This document shows positions 1-6,729 of a stretch of 8,525 nucleotides of DNA, in pieces. Position numbers and translations under genes: made by a program. Source of the DNA: Endomicrobium sp. (lineage in GTDB: Bacteria > Elusimicrobiota > Endomicrobiia > Endomicrobiales > Endomicrobiaceae); assembly GCA_031260765.1 (NCBI GenBank), contig JAISKX010000089.1:1-8525 (forward strand), in the 5' to 3' direction. Under the pieces are notes generated by a model. That model was not told the origin of the DNA, did no database searches, and saw only the letters and a list, made by a program, of their open reading frames with translations. Positions within the stretch are counted from its first letter, which is position 1. Each line of letters starts with the position of its first letter.

Positions 1-261
1 AAAGTTGAAATTCACGATTTGGATAATACTAATACAGAAATTTCCCCTGACAATATAGCTAATCTTATCAAGAAACTTTTTGACTTTACAGGCTGGTGGG
101 AGCCTTTACTCCTTAGAACAAACTCATATATAGAAGTGACTTATAAATATAATTATCCAAAGATACTCAAGATGGTTGGAAAAGACAATTTTCAATTAAA
201 AACCCGCTATGAAATATTATCAGGAACAGGCTCGGCGGGCGCAAAAAAGCGCGATTCATAA
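1..261 (+). CDS. C-terminal fragment of a probable TadE/TadG-like minor pilin
   Basis: The reading frame is open from the first base, so this is the 3' end of a longer gene. A TTG at 19 could act as a start, but nothing marks it as one and the frame continues upstream. The 86 visible residues end with a segment reading IEVTYKYNYP, about 20 residues later LKTRYEILSG, and a charged tail GAKKRDS. A V-x-Y-x-Y...P strand followed by a strand ending near a Tyr-Glu pair resembles the C-terminal part of TadE/TadG pseudopilins, which are secreted past the membrane by the Tad machine. The N-terminal hydrophobic helix and prepilin cleavage site that would prove this lie outside the window. Position directly upstream of the Flp pilin supports a pilus role. 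The family call is tentative; a different secreted or periplasmic Tad-associated protein is possible. Confidence 0.5.
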   Translation, partial: KVEIHDLDNTNTEISPDNIANLIKKLFDFTGWWEPLLLRTNSYIEVTYKYNYPKILKMVGKDNFQLKTRYEILSGTGSAGAKKRDS

Positions 262-276
262 AAAACATTAAAAATT

Positions 277-296
277 CGCATATTTTTAAATATGCG
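277..296. promoter_or_regulatory. AT-rich hairpin upstream of flp
   Basis: CGCATATTT (277-285) and AAATATGCG (288-296) are perfect reverse complements separated by two bases, so the realistic hairpin has 7-8 pairs with a small loop. It lies between the stop of the upstream gene and the flp ribosome binding site. No run of T follows, so it is not a standard intrinsic terminator. It could be an RNA processing or stability element, or an operator. Confidence 0.45.
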
Positions 297-319
297 TAAA
301 TATAAAAAAGGAGGATAAT

Positions 320-487
320 ATGAAGAAACTTTTTAAAAGCCGCAAAGGACAAGGAATGGTTGAGTATATTTTGATAGTGATAATCGTCATAGTTCTTGTT
401 TTCGTAGCATACAAGGCTTTTGGCGGTAAAGTAGCTGATCAGTTTAATAAGATGGCTGGCAAAGTAGCAAGCGCCGACAGCGTATAA
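320..487 (+). CDS. flp: Flp-family major pilin (prepilin), 55 residues
   Basis: This short gene encodes the structural subunit of the Tad/Flp pilus. The translation begins MKKLFKSRKG, then QGMVEY, then a hydrophobic stretch (about residues 17-31, rich in I, L and V), and ends in a short polar tail with FGGKVADQFNKM. RKG followed by QGMVEY is the Flp motif: prepilin peptidase cuts after Gly10, placing Glu and Tyr at mature positions +5 and +6, which leaves a 45-residue mature pilin. Length and layout are typical of Flp pilins. The start is fixed by a strong AAAAAGGAGG site (about 305-314) six bases before the ATG. The gene is flanked by hairpins at 277-296 and 501-530, which may let its mRNA segment accumulate above the rest of the operon. 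The cognate prepilin peptidase (TadV/CpaA) is not in the window. Confidence 0.93.
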   Translation: MKKLFKSRKGQGMVEYILIVIIVIVLVFVAYKAFGGKVADQFNKMAGKVASADSV

Positions 488-500
488 TCAAACAAATAAA

Positions 501-530
501 CGCCCGGCGGAATACAAAATCCGTCGGGCG
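501..530 (+). promoter_or_regulatory. GC-rich hairpin between flp and cpaB
   Basis: CGCCCGGCGGA (501-511) pairs with TCCGTCGGGCG (520-530) over 11 positions including one G-U wobble, with the 8-base loop ATACAAAA. The following bases are TAAAAAGGATTT rather than a U run, so it is unlikely to end transcription fully. Its place just after the major pilin and before cpaB fits a 3' stabiliser or partial attenuator that sets pilin levels above those of the assembly genes. That role is inferred from position and structure only. Confidence 0.6.
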
Positions 531-546
531 TAAAAAGGATTTCACA

Positions 547-1383
547 ATGAAGAGAACAATTTTATTATCCGCTCTTTTTGCAGTATTAGCGGTCTTATCC
601 GCATATATGTATTTTTCAAGCTTAGAAATTAAATATAGAAATATGGGCGAAACTACTCAAGTAGTCGTAGCCGATAGAACTATAGCTCAGGGAACTTTGA
701 TTAGAAGAAATATGCTTTCCATAATTCAAGTTCCAAAAGCCTATGTCCAGCCGAAAGCTTTTATCTCTCTCAATGATTTATTTGATAAAGATGGACGGGC
801 TGTTTTTGTGGCTTTGGCATCCATAGAAGAAAATGAGCAAATTCTCCCGGGCAAAGTTTCAGACGCCAGCAAAGAAGTCGGGATAGCTTATATCATTCCC
901 GACGGGCAAAAGGCTATGGCTGTATCTTTTGACAGCGACAGTTCCAATATCATAGCTCCCGGCAATAGAGTTGACGTCTTAGCTTCAATAGAATACACAG
1001 ATTCAAAAAAACTATATCATGAGGCTGTTTATGTGATAGCTCAAAATATACTTGTTTTAGCCGTAGGCAATGAATATCTCGGCAATAGACATGCCAATAA
1101 TACCAACTCCGCCGACCAACAAGCCGCCGCATCGCAAAGTATAATCACTTTATCTGTCGGCGTAGAAGACGCTCAAATCATTTTCCTTGCCGGCGAACAC
1201 GGGACTTTAAAATACATAGTCCGCCCCGTTGGCGATAATGAAGTCTATAAAGCTAAATCCATAAAGATGTCAGATTTGATTACCGATATAGTTCAAACTC
1301 AGCCTTCTGGTTCTCGCTCACAAGGCAATGCTGCAAATCAAGAAGAGATAATGAGGCTTATCAATACATATTCAAAGCAATAA
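547..1383 (+). CDS. cpaB: Flp pilus assembly protein CpaB/RcpC (SAF domain)
   Basis: This 278-residue envelope protein belongs to the CpaB/RcpC family, an accessory component of Tad pilus assembly. It has an N-terminal membrane anchor (residues about 4-24). A SAF-like domain (about 38-105) begins with VVVADRTIAQGTLIRRNML. The RcpC core has SNIIAPGNRVDVLASIEY (133-150) and ITLSVGVEDAQIIFLAGEHG (200-219), the family's typical strand followed by the 'eDAq...LAgehGtL' helix and then VRPVGD. The tail after about residue 250 is polar and probably disordered. In diderm bacteria RcpC works with the RcpA secretin; no secretin is visible here, so in a monoderm it would act at the outer face of the single membrane. 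The ATG at 547 follows an AAAAAGGA site at 532-539. The gene lies 59 bases after flp and 37 bases before the ATPase gene. Confidence 0.9.
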   Translation: MKRTILLSALFAVLAVLSAYMYFSSLEIKYRNMGETTQVVVADRTIAQGTLIRRNMLSIIQVPKAYVQPKAFISLNDLFDKDGRAVFVALASIEENEQILPGKVSDASKEVGIAYIIPDGQKAMAVSFDSDSSNIIAPGNRVDVLASIEYTDSKKLYHEAVYVIAQNILVLAVGNEYLGNRHANNTNSADQQAAASQSIITLSVGVEDAQIIFLAGEHGTLKYIVRPVGDNEVYKAKSIKMSDLITDIVQTQPSGSRSQGNAANQEEIMRLINTYSKQ

Positions 1384-1420
1384 ATACAATCGCTGCAAAC
1401 AGAACTCCGAAAGGGGTTTT

Positions 1421-3472
1421 ATGTCGTTAATAACCCCGTATTGCCTGCAAGGCAATGCGGGGATACAAGGAATACCAATGCTTGCCATAGCTCCCGGAAC
1501 AGACCTATTAAAAAGAGCCGTAATCGCCGGCGGATTATCTTCAGTATGCTCAAACAATAATATAGACAATATTATTTTGGATTTCTCCGTGCCGCAGACG
1601 GGAATATATTGGACTATGTATAAAAGCAATATCAAATATGTGGAAGATATTCTGCCTGTTTTATCGTCTATCAATTCCAAAATGCTCAAAAACTTTTTAT
1701 CTCCTATCGGCGCAAATTTGGTTTTGGGTTTAAAAAGCAAAAGGGCGGACGAAATAAATTTTGATAGATTGTCCTATCTCATAGATGTCCTTGCCGGAAG
1801 TTATAAACAGATATTTCTTATTATGCCCGACGACAATTCTCCCGCCTCTTTTGATTTGCTAAAAAAATCAAAAGCCGTCTTGCTCCCCTTTATGTCTGAT
1901 TTGATGTCTGCAAGGAATGCCGTCTATCTTTCTGAAACTTATATTTCAAAATTAAATTCCATAGATATTATCCCGCTTCAACTTGATTTGGGTTTTGATT
2001 TTCATACAGACAAAGTTTTTGCAGGGCGACAAACTTTCCAAAGCATAATCTCCGTTGATTTTAGCGATGCCGTCAGCAAACAGCTTTTTAGCGAAAACTC
2101 ATATAGAAATGCGCCCAAATCTTTTACCCAAGGCTTAGAAAAAATCCTCAATTCCTTTGAAGAAAAAGAAATAAGCCAAGCGCAAATAGACGAATCCGCA
2201 GACACATATTTTAAAGACGAAGAAACATATAGAGACCTTGCCAATAAAATTTATGTCCTTTTAGTAGAAGCGATGAAAAATTATACCGATGAGACCGACA
2301 CTCTTGTCCTCAAACAGACTGCGACTGCAAAGATTGAAGAGATTTTAAAAAGGCTTGATTTAAAACTCCCCAAAAAAATCTCAGACCGCTTGTTTAAAGA
2401 ATTGCGCGACAATGTCGCAGGTCTCGGCATTTTGGAAGATTTAATTGACGACCCTCAAGTCACAGAAATTATGGTAAATGGACCAGACAGCATATATATG
2501 GAAAAGGCGGGCAAATTATCAAGAAGCGAACTCGTTTTTCCCGACGAGCGCAGATTGCTCACGGTTATTGATAGAATAGTAGCTCAAATAGGCAGACATA
2601 TTGACGAAGCTTCTCCTATCGTTGACGCAAGGTTAAAAGACGGTTCCCGCGTCAATGCAGTCATCAGACCCATAGCCTTAAACGGCGCCACTCTTACAAT
2701 AAGAAAATTCTTAAAAAATATTCACTCGGCGGATAAATTGGTTGACATAGGAACAATGTCAAATCCTATGGTTGAATTTTTAAAAACCGCCGTCAAACTC
2801 AGAAAAAATATAATAATTTCAGGCGGAACAGGCACGGGCAAAACCACTCTTTTAAACACAGTCTCATCTTTCATTCCCGAGACGGAAAGGCTTATAACTA
2901 TAGAAGATTCAGCCGAACTTCAATTGCAGCAGCACCATGTAATTCGTCTTGAAGCCCGCCCAAAATCAACTGAAGGCACGGGAGAAATAAGCATAAGACG
3001 GCTCGTAGTAAATTCTTTGAGAATGCGTCCCGACAGAATTATAGTAGGCGAGTGCCGCTCGGGCGAAGCTCTTGATATGCTGCAGGCTATGAATACGGGG
3101 CACGAAGGCTCTATGACGACAGTCCACGCCAATTCGGAAAAAGACGCTTTTTCAAGACTTGTCACTATGGTTTTGATGTCAGGCGCGGAATTGCCGGAAA
3201 AATCCATAGTTTCTCAAATAGCGTCGGCTATCCATGTTATAGTTCAACTCACGAGATATTTTGACGGGACAAGAAAAGTATCGTCTATTTCCGTCGTCAA
3301 TAACGGCGATTCAGAAGGGGACTATGAAGTTAAAAAAGTTTTTCAATTTGAATTGGGCGGCATAGAAAACGGCAGACAATTGGGACAATTTAAAAGCGCC
3401 GGTTATATTCCCGCCTTTATCAAAACAGCTTCCACAAGAGGTATAAATGTGGATATGGAGATTTTCAAATGA
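1421..3472 (+). CDS. TadZ-like domain fused to TadA/CpaF secretion ATPase
   Basis: This 683-residue protein joins two parts that are normally separate Tad proteins. Residues about 350-640 are a type II/IV secretion hexameric ATPase (TadA/CpaF), which powers pilin extrusion. It has Walker A GGTGTGKTT (468-476), an Asp box TIEDSAELQL (493-502), Walker B DRIIVGECRSGEA (538-550) and a His box TGHEGSMTTVHAN (559-571). The helical N-terminal region typical of CpaF spans about 265-345. Residues about 20-235 resemble a worn MinD/ParA-like fold as in TadZ/CpaE: MLAIAPGTDLLKR in place of the P-loop (20-32), IILDFSVPQTGIYW (51-64), then YKQIFLIMPDD (128-138) in place of Walker B, and KAVLLPFMSDLMSARNA (151-167). 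The glycines and Thr of the ATP loop are missing, so this domain probably does not hydrolyse ATP. Two starts are plausible: ATG 1421 after GAAAGGGG, or ATG 1478 (Met20) after AAGGA, which would begin exactly at the MinD-like fold. The stop overlaps tadB by 4 bases. Confidence 0.9.
   Translation: MSLITPYCLQGNAGIQGIPMLAIAPGTDLLKRAVIAGGLSSVCSNNNIDNIILDFSVPQTGIYWTMYKSNIKYVEDILPVLSSINSKMLKNFLSPIGANLVLGLKSKRADEINFDRLSYLIDVLAGSYKQIFLIMPDDNSPASFDLLKKSKAVLLPFMSDLMSARNAVYLSETYISKLNSIDIIPLQLDLGFDFHTDKVFAGRQTFQSIISVDFSDAVSKQLFSENSYRNAPKSFTQGLEKILNSFEEKEISQAQIDESADTYFKDEETYRDLANKIYVLLVEAMKNYTDETDTLVLKQTATAKIEEILKRLDLKLPKKISDRLFKELRDNVAGLGILEDLIDDPQVTEIMVNGPDSIYMEKAGKLSRSELVFPDERRLLTVIDRIVAQIGRHIDEASPIVDARLKDGSRVNAVIRPIALNGATLTIRKFLKNIHSADKLVDIGTMSNPMVEFLKTAVKLRKNIIISGGTGTGKTTLLNTVSSFIPETERLITIEDSAELQLQQHHVIRLEARPKSTEGTGEISIRRLVVNSLRMRPDRIIVGECRSGEALDMLQAMNTGHEGSMTTVHANSEKDAFSRLVTMVLMSGAELPEKSIVSQIASAIHVIVQLTRYFDGTRKVSSISVVNNGDSEGDYEVKKVFQFELGGIENGRQLGQFKSAGYIPAFIKTASTRGINVDMEIFK
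1434..1462. repeat. Strong palindrome at the 5' end of the tadZ-tadA gene
   Basis: CCCCG-T-ATTGCCT (1434-1446) pairs with AGGCAAT-G-CGGGG (1450-1462) around the 3-base loop GCA, giving a 13-position stem with one T/G wobble. It sits 11 bases after ATG 1421 and 15 bases before the in-frame ATG 1478. Its outer arms and the preceding AATAA match the start of the structured intergenic DNA at 6291-6342, suggesting a REP-like palindrome family. In mRNA it would fold next to one or both candidate start sites. Confidence 0.65.
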
Positions 3473-4290
3473 TAATTATAATTATATCAATTGTCTTAGG
3501 CGTCGCTATTTTTATGTTTTTTTACGCTATTACAAAATTTGCCGCTCAAAAATCGCTTGAAGCAAAAAAACGCGTTTCTATAAAAGATAGATTTTTAAAT
3601 TTGCCGCCCGCAAGGAGAAGAATAATAATAGCTCTTCTCGTATTTTTGATAGTTTTTTTGATTTCAACAAATTTTATTTTCGCCTTAGTAGCCAGCGCTT
3701 TGTTTTTATATTTTGATTGGAATTCAAGAAAGAAAAAAGATAAAAAAACCGCCGCTCTTATAGATTCTCAAGTGATAGAATCCTTGACCACTATAAAATC
3801 TTCCATTTTAGCGGGACAATCTCTTCAGAATGCCATAGTGGCTACGGCAAATGATTTAAAAGAGCCGATAAGAAGCGACTTTGTTCAAATTGCCGACGAG
3901 CTTGTTCTCGGCGTGGACTTTGATATGGTTTTATTATCGGCAGCCAAGAGGGCAAAAAGCAAAGAATTCAGATTTATGATAGACACGATAAGGCTTTCCA
4001 AAGACACAGGCGCAAGCCTCTCCGGCATTTTTGACAGAATAATAGATTCCACATCTCAAAGAGTTACTATGCGCGGCAAAGTCACGGCTCTCACCGCTCA
4101 AGGCAGAATGTCGGGGACTATAGTCAGTTTCATTCCTTTTGTCGTCATATTAATAATGTATCTTATGCAGCCCGATATGATGAAAGTTTTATTTACCACA
4201 TTTTTGGGCAATCTTTTATTATTAGTTGTTGTGATTATGATTGTTATAGGCTCTTTGGTGATTAGAAAGATGACGGAGGTGGAACTATGA
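3469..4290 (+). CDS. tadB: TadB, Flp pilus assembly inner-membrane platform protein (T2SSF family)
   Basis: This 273-residue protein is one of two paralogous GspF-like platform proteins that couple the TadA ATPase to pilin extrusion in the cytoplasmic membrane. It has a membrane segment at about 2-22, a hydrophobic stretch at about 52-82, a cytoplasmic T2SSF helical domain at about 98-215, and two further membrane helices at about 217-235 and 246-267. The T2SSF signature is visible as QVIESLTTIKSSILAGQSLQ (101-120) and FRFMIDTIRLSKDTGASLSG (167-186), the usual TadB 'r.sk.tGasLs.il' pattern. The topology and length match TadB. The start codon overlaps the ATPase stop in an ATGA, with GGAG eight bases upstream inside the preceding gene, so translation is probably coupled. 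Confidence 0.92.
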   Translation: MIIIIISIVLGVAIFMFFYAITKFAAQKSLEAKKRVSIKDRFLNLPPARRRIIIALLVFLIVFLISTNFIFALVASALFLYFDWNSRKKKDKKTAALIDSQVIESLTTIKSSILAGQSLQNAIVATANDLKEPIRSDFVQIADELVLGVDFDMVLLSAAKRAKSKEFRFMIDTIRLSKDTGASLSGIFDRIIDSTSQRVTMRGKVTALTAQGRMSGTIVSFIPFVVILIMYLMQPDMMKVLFTTFLGNLLLLVVVIMIVIGSLVIRKMTEVEL

Positions 4291-5174
4291 TAGTTTTATT
4301 TATAAGTTTATTATTCGGCTTTTGCATATTTTTTATTTCCCGCTATATTTTGGGCAATTTACAAAATATAGGGCGCGAAGGCGTTATTTCCAATGCCGCT
4401 CAAGATAAGAAAAAGGCGAACATTGTTATGCCGACTATATTTAGATGGGCTAAAAATCTCGGCGGCAGGCTTGCAAAAATAAAAAATCCAAGATTAAAAT
4501 CTTATGCCGCTGCTCTATCCATAGAATTAAACTCTCTCGGCGGCGAATTTGAAAAAATAGAATCATATCAATTTATATCCTTGCAATTATTTTCCGCCGT
4601 CTTTTTGGCTTTAATATGCTGGGTTTTTATAAGCGGAAATTTTATGTTAGTTCTTTTGTCCGCTCTTTTAGCTTTAATTCTTCCCTATCTTTATGTCAAA
4701 CAAGCTTTATCTTTAAGGAAAGAAGCCATAGCCCGCCAATTGCCCGACACAGCCGATTTGCTCTCTGTTATGCTTGAATCTGGTTTAGATTTTTTCGGCT
4801 CTGCCGACAAAGTATGTAAAGTTTTAGAAGGACCTTTGTCAGACGAGTTTTCCAAAACAATATCAAAAATATATTTGGGTTATGATAAAAAGCTCGCTTT
4901 GTTTGAGCTTGGCGACAAATGCGGAGTGGACTCTTTAAAGTTTTTTGTCAGAACTGTCAACACCGCTTTAGACGCAGGCGTGGGCATGGCTGACACTTTA
5001 AAAAGACTTTCTCAACAGATGAGGCAAGAGAGGGCTTCCTCCGCCGAAAAGAGAGCTCAAGAAGCTCCTGTAAAGATGCTCATCCCCCTCGTTTTATTTA
5101 TTTTCCCGACTATCTTTATAGTGGTTTTCGGACCCATCGCAATAAACTTTATTCAAAACGGCAAAGGATTTTAA
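4287..5174 (+). CDS. tadC: TadC, Flp pilus assembly inner-membrane platform protein (T2SSF family)
   Basis: This 295-residue protein is the second GspF-like platform subunit and is expected to pair with TadB. It has membrane helices at about 2-21, 97-117, 119-137 and 262-285. The cytoplasmic T2SSF domain (about 152-260) contains RQLPDTADLLSVMLESGLDF (150-169), the hallmark 'lPd.ldlLs..leaGl' opening of TadC. It continues to FVRTVNTALDAGVGMADTLK (220-239) and an arginine- and glutamate-rich run RQERASSAEKRAQEAP (246-261) just before the last helix; that run is typical of TadC. The ATG overlaps the tadB stop by 4 bases and is preceded by GGAGGT at 4275-4280, so it is both coupled and strongly initiated on its own. 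Confidence 0.92.
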   Translation: MIVLFISLLFGFCIFFISRYILGNLQNIGREGVISNAAQDKKKANIVMPTIFRWAKNLGGRLAKIKNPRLKSYAAALSIELNSLGGEFEKIESYQFISLQLFSAVFLALICWVFISGNFMLVLLSALLALILPYLYVKQALSLRKEAIARQLPDTADLLSVMLESGLDFFGSADKVCKVLEGPLSDEFSKTISKIYLGYDKKLALFELGDKCGVDSLKFFVRTVNTALDAGVGMADTLKRLSQQMRQERASSAEKRAQEAPVKMLIPLVLFIFPTIFIVVFGPIAINFIQNGKGF

Positions 5175-5194
5175 CTCAAAGGAGAATTTGATTT

Positions 5195-6295
5195 ATGAAA
5201 AAAAATGTCTATATAGTGATAGTTCTTTTTAGCGTCATACTTGTATCCGTCTCTTATATTTTATCGGATTTTGTGTCTGAGCATTTTAAAAATGATTTAG
5301 ACGACTCCGCCGTATCAAAAACAAAAGCCGCCGTTCAAATCGCCGCTCCCATAATAAATAGCGCCGTGCGCAATTCCGACGATATAGTTCTTATAGACAG
5401 AATCCAAGCTTTAGCTAAACTTGATTGCATCTCTTCAAGTTTTATTACAGATGCCGACGGCAAAACTCTCATCAATAATGATATAGCTCAAATCAATGCA
5501 GTTAAAACCGACAAGCCTTATAAAACCGCCTTGTCCAATAGGGGCGAGTTGATACAAACCTTAGACGACGCGCAGGCTCTTTTCTTATATTCTTATCCGC
5601 TTGCAAACGGCGAGATGTTATTTTGCGTAATTTCAGCTCAAGCCGACAAATCTTTAATTCGTTTCATTCAAGTCAAATATTTTCTTATAAGCGCCATTTT
5701 TATAGTTTGTTTTGCTCTTTTGCTTTGGCTTTTATCCAAACTTTTCATTTTACAGCCTTTTGACAATCTTCAAAAAATCATAGTTCAAAAAGCCGACGAG
5801 GATTTAACCTCGGCAAAAAGCGGCGCGCCTAAAAAAAGTAAATCCCCGATTGCAAAACTCCTTTCGCCCATAAAGAATTTCCTATCTTTAAACCCCCGCG
5901 AGCAATACGGAGATATTTTAAACGCTTTCAAAAAGTCAAGTGATGAAAATATTTTAACAATCAGCGCCTTATCAGAAAACAATGAAAGTCTTTCCGGTTT
6001 AATTTCCTATTATTGCAATAAGCAGGTTGAAATTTTTTCTGTGCTTATTATTCTTGATTCCCTAAACAATGTTGTTTTTGGTTTTGACAAGACGGGAAAA
6101 ATCTTAAAGAAAGATTTCAAGAAAGGCGAAAACATAGTAGAATCCGTCCAAACTCCCGAAGTTCTAAACATAGTCAACAAAGCCCACGAAACCGCCGGCT
6201 CAAGCTTTGAAGAGCAGATAAACGGCATAAACATCACAGCCTTCTCAATCTACACCGGCATAGAACTCTCCGGCGCCATAATCTCCTCAAAATAA
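5195..6295 (+). CDS. Two-pass membrane sensor-like protein with Cache-like and PAS-like parts, no output domain
   Basis: I do not recognise a named family for this 366-residue protein. It has a first membrane helix (about 5-23), an extracytoplasmic region of about 130 residues and a second membrane helix (about 161-185). A variable cytoplasmic linker rich in Lys, Ser and Pro (about 205-235) follows, then a C-terminal PAS-like segment (about 282-345) with IILDSLNNVVFGFDKTGKIL (285-304). The outer region contains FITDADGKTLINND (83-96), the strand-turn-strand typical of Cache/PASTA-unrelated sensory folds in chemoreceptors and sensor kinases. There is no histidine kinase, GGDEF, HAMP or methyl-accepting domain. 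AAAGGAG at 5178-5184 precedes the ATG, and the gene begins 20 bases after tadC, so it is probably the last gene of the pilus operon. A regulator or surface sensor for pilus activity is a reasonable inference; a non-sensory minor component is also possible. Confidence 0.7.
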   Translation: MKKNVYIVIVLFSVILVSVSYILSDFVSEHFKNDLDDSAVSKTKAAVQIAAPIINSAVRNSDDIVLIDRIQALAKLDCISSSFITDADGKTLINNDIAQINAVKTDKPYKTALSNRGELIQTLDDAQALFLYSYPLANGEMLFCVISAQADKSLIRFIQVKYFLISAIFIVCFALLLWLLSKLFILQPFDNLQKIIVQKADEDLTSAKSGAPKKSKSPIAKLLSPIKNFLSLNPREQYGDILNAFKKSSDENILTISALSENNESLSGLISYYCNKQVEIFSVLIILDSLNNVVFGFDKTGKILKKDFKKGENIVESVQTPEVLNIVNKAHETAGSSFEEQINGINITAFSIYTGIELSGAIISSK

Positions 6296-6342
6296 CCCCG
6301 CAAAGTTTTGCAGGCAGCAGTTTTGCTATGCCGCAGGCGGGG
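6296..6342. repeat. Multi-arm palindromic structure after the pilus operon
   Basis: CCCCGC (6296-6301) directly after the stop codon pairs with GCGGGG (6337-6342). Between these arms lie two smaller inverted repeats: GCAAA/TTTGC (6300-6311, sharing two bases with the outer arm) and GGCA/TGCC (6313-6316 with 6329-6332), the latter enclosing AGCA/TGCT. The whole can be drawn as a branched structure. There is no U run after it, so an intrinsic terminator is not supported. The outer arms resemble the palindrome at 1434-1462. Confidence 0.4.
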
Positions 6343-6359
6343 AAAGCGGGTAGCAACCA

Positions 6360-6387
6360 TGCCATAGCTTCAGCCGAAGGTGTGGCA
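6360..6387. other. Imperfect hairpin in the intergenic region
   Basis: TGCCA (6360-6364) pairs with TGGCA (6383-6387) and CTTC (6368-6371) with GAAG (6376-6379) around the loop AGCC, with an A-T pair, a T-G wobble and one G/G mismatch between the two stems. It lies just before the promoter block at 6391. No T run follows on either side. The role is unknown; together with 6296-6342 it makes this intergenic stretch unusually structured. Confidence 0.4.
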
Positions 6388-6390
6388 AGA

Positions 6391-6525
6391 CAAAAACGCA
6401 TTGATTTTTATTTGCATTTTTCAAATCTTTCAAGTATAATCCCGCCAATTCAAACACCCCCATAGTAAATGCGGAAAAGCGGCGCTGTCCAACCCCAAAA
6501 CACATTGATTTTTGTATATCAATTT
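6391..6525 (+). repeat. Promoter-bearing repeat block, copy A
   Basis: This block precedes the small-protein/GNAT pair and is repeated before the Rpn gene (7386-7508). Bases 6391-6460 match 7386-7455 at about 65 of 70 positions without gaps. The downstream part (about 6480-6525) also matches, after a short region of different sequence and length. The block contains the motif AAAACRCATTGATTTTTRT twice (about 6393 and 6498). The second occurrence forms a 6-bp hairpin ATTGAT/ATCAAT (6504-6509 with 6518-6523) with an 8-base loop. Confidence 0.8.
6412..6440 (+). promoter_or_regulatory. Predicted sigma-70-type promoter in repeat copy A
   Basis: TTGCAT (6412-6417), 17 bases, then a perfect TATAAT (6435-6440). 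The same arrangement is kept in copy B. It would start a transcript near 6447 with a leader of about 100 bases before the ATG at 6547. Confidence 0.65.
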
Positions 6526-6546
6526 TAAAAGTAAAAGGAGGCAAAA

Positions 6547-6729
6547 ATGGCAAGAGCATCATTGCATCAACAAATTGTTATAAAGACTGAAAAGGACTTG
6601 CTCAGATTGCAAGAAATTTTATCTAAAAAAAATCCAATTTCAGATTCGGAGATATTGTCTCCAAGCATCAAGTTCGCCAACAATAAAGAAACTGCCGCTC
6701 TTCTAAGAAAATGGGGAACAAGATATTGA
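6547..6729 (+). CDS. Small protein upstream of GNAT, candidate antitoxin
   Basis: This 60-residue protein begins MARASLHQQIVIKTEKDLLR and ends with a basic, aromatic segment LLRKWGTRY. It is largely polar and probably alpha-helical, with no membrane segment and no metal-binding cysteines. I do not recognise its family. The start is well supported by AGGAGG (6536-6541) five bases before the ATG. Its last 19 bases overlap the beginning of the GNAT gene in another frame, and the pair has its own promoter. Small upstream gene, overlap, and downstream GNAT enzyme are the layout of GNAT toxin-antitoxin pairs, so an antitoxin and operon autoregulator is the leading inference. It does not show an obvious ribbon-helix-helix pattern as in the TacA/AtaR antitoxins, so it could belong to a different type or simply be a partner protein. 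Confidence 0.65.
   Translation: MARASLHQQIVIKTEKDLLRLQEILSKKNPISDSEILSPSIKFANNKETAALLRKWGTRY

Noticed and set aside
1..261. Complete 80-residue gene starting at TTG 19
   Set aside because: The frame is open to the window edge with no ribosome site before 19, so a truncated longer gene is more likely.
1372..1740. 122-codon open frame on the minus strand
   Set aside because: It lies almost wholly inside the fused ATPase gene, whose domains and coupling are clear; this is a shadow frame.
6180..6295. C-rich, T-poor 3' end of the sensor-like gene as a possible foreign insertion
   Set aside because: The frame and PAS-like pattern continue without a break through this stretch; a synonymous composition bias alone is not enough to claim transfer.
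6326..6562. 78-codon open frame on the minus strand in the intergenic region
   Set aside because: It runs across the palindromes and promoter block, has no convincing ribosome site, and its translation has no recognisable family features; the conserved repeat explains the sequence better.
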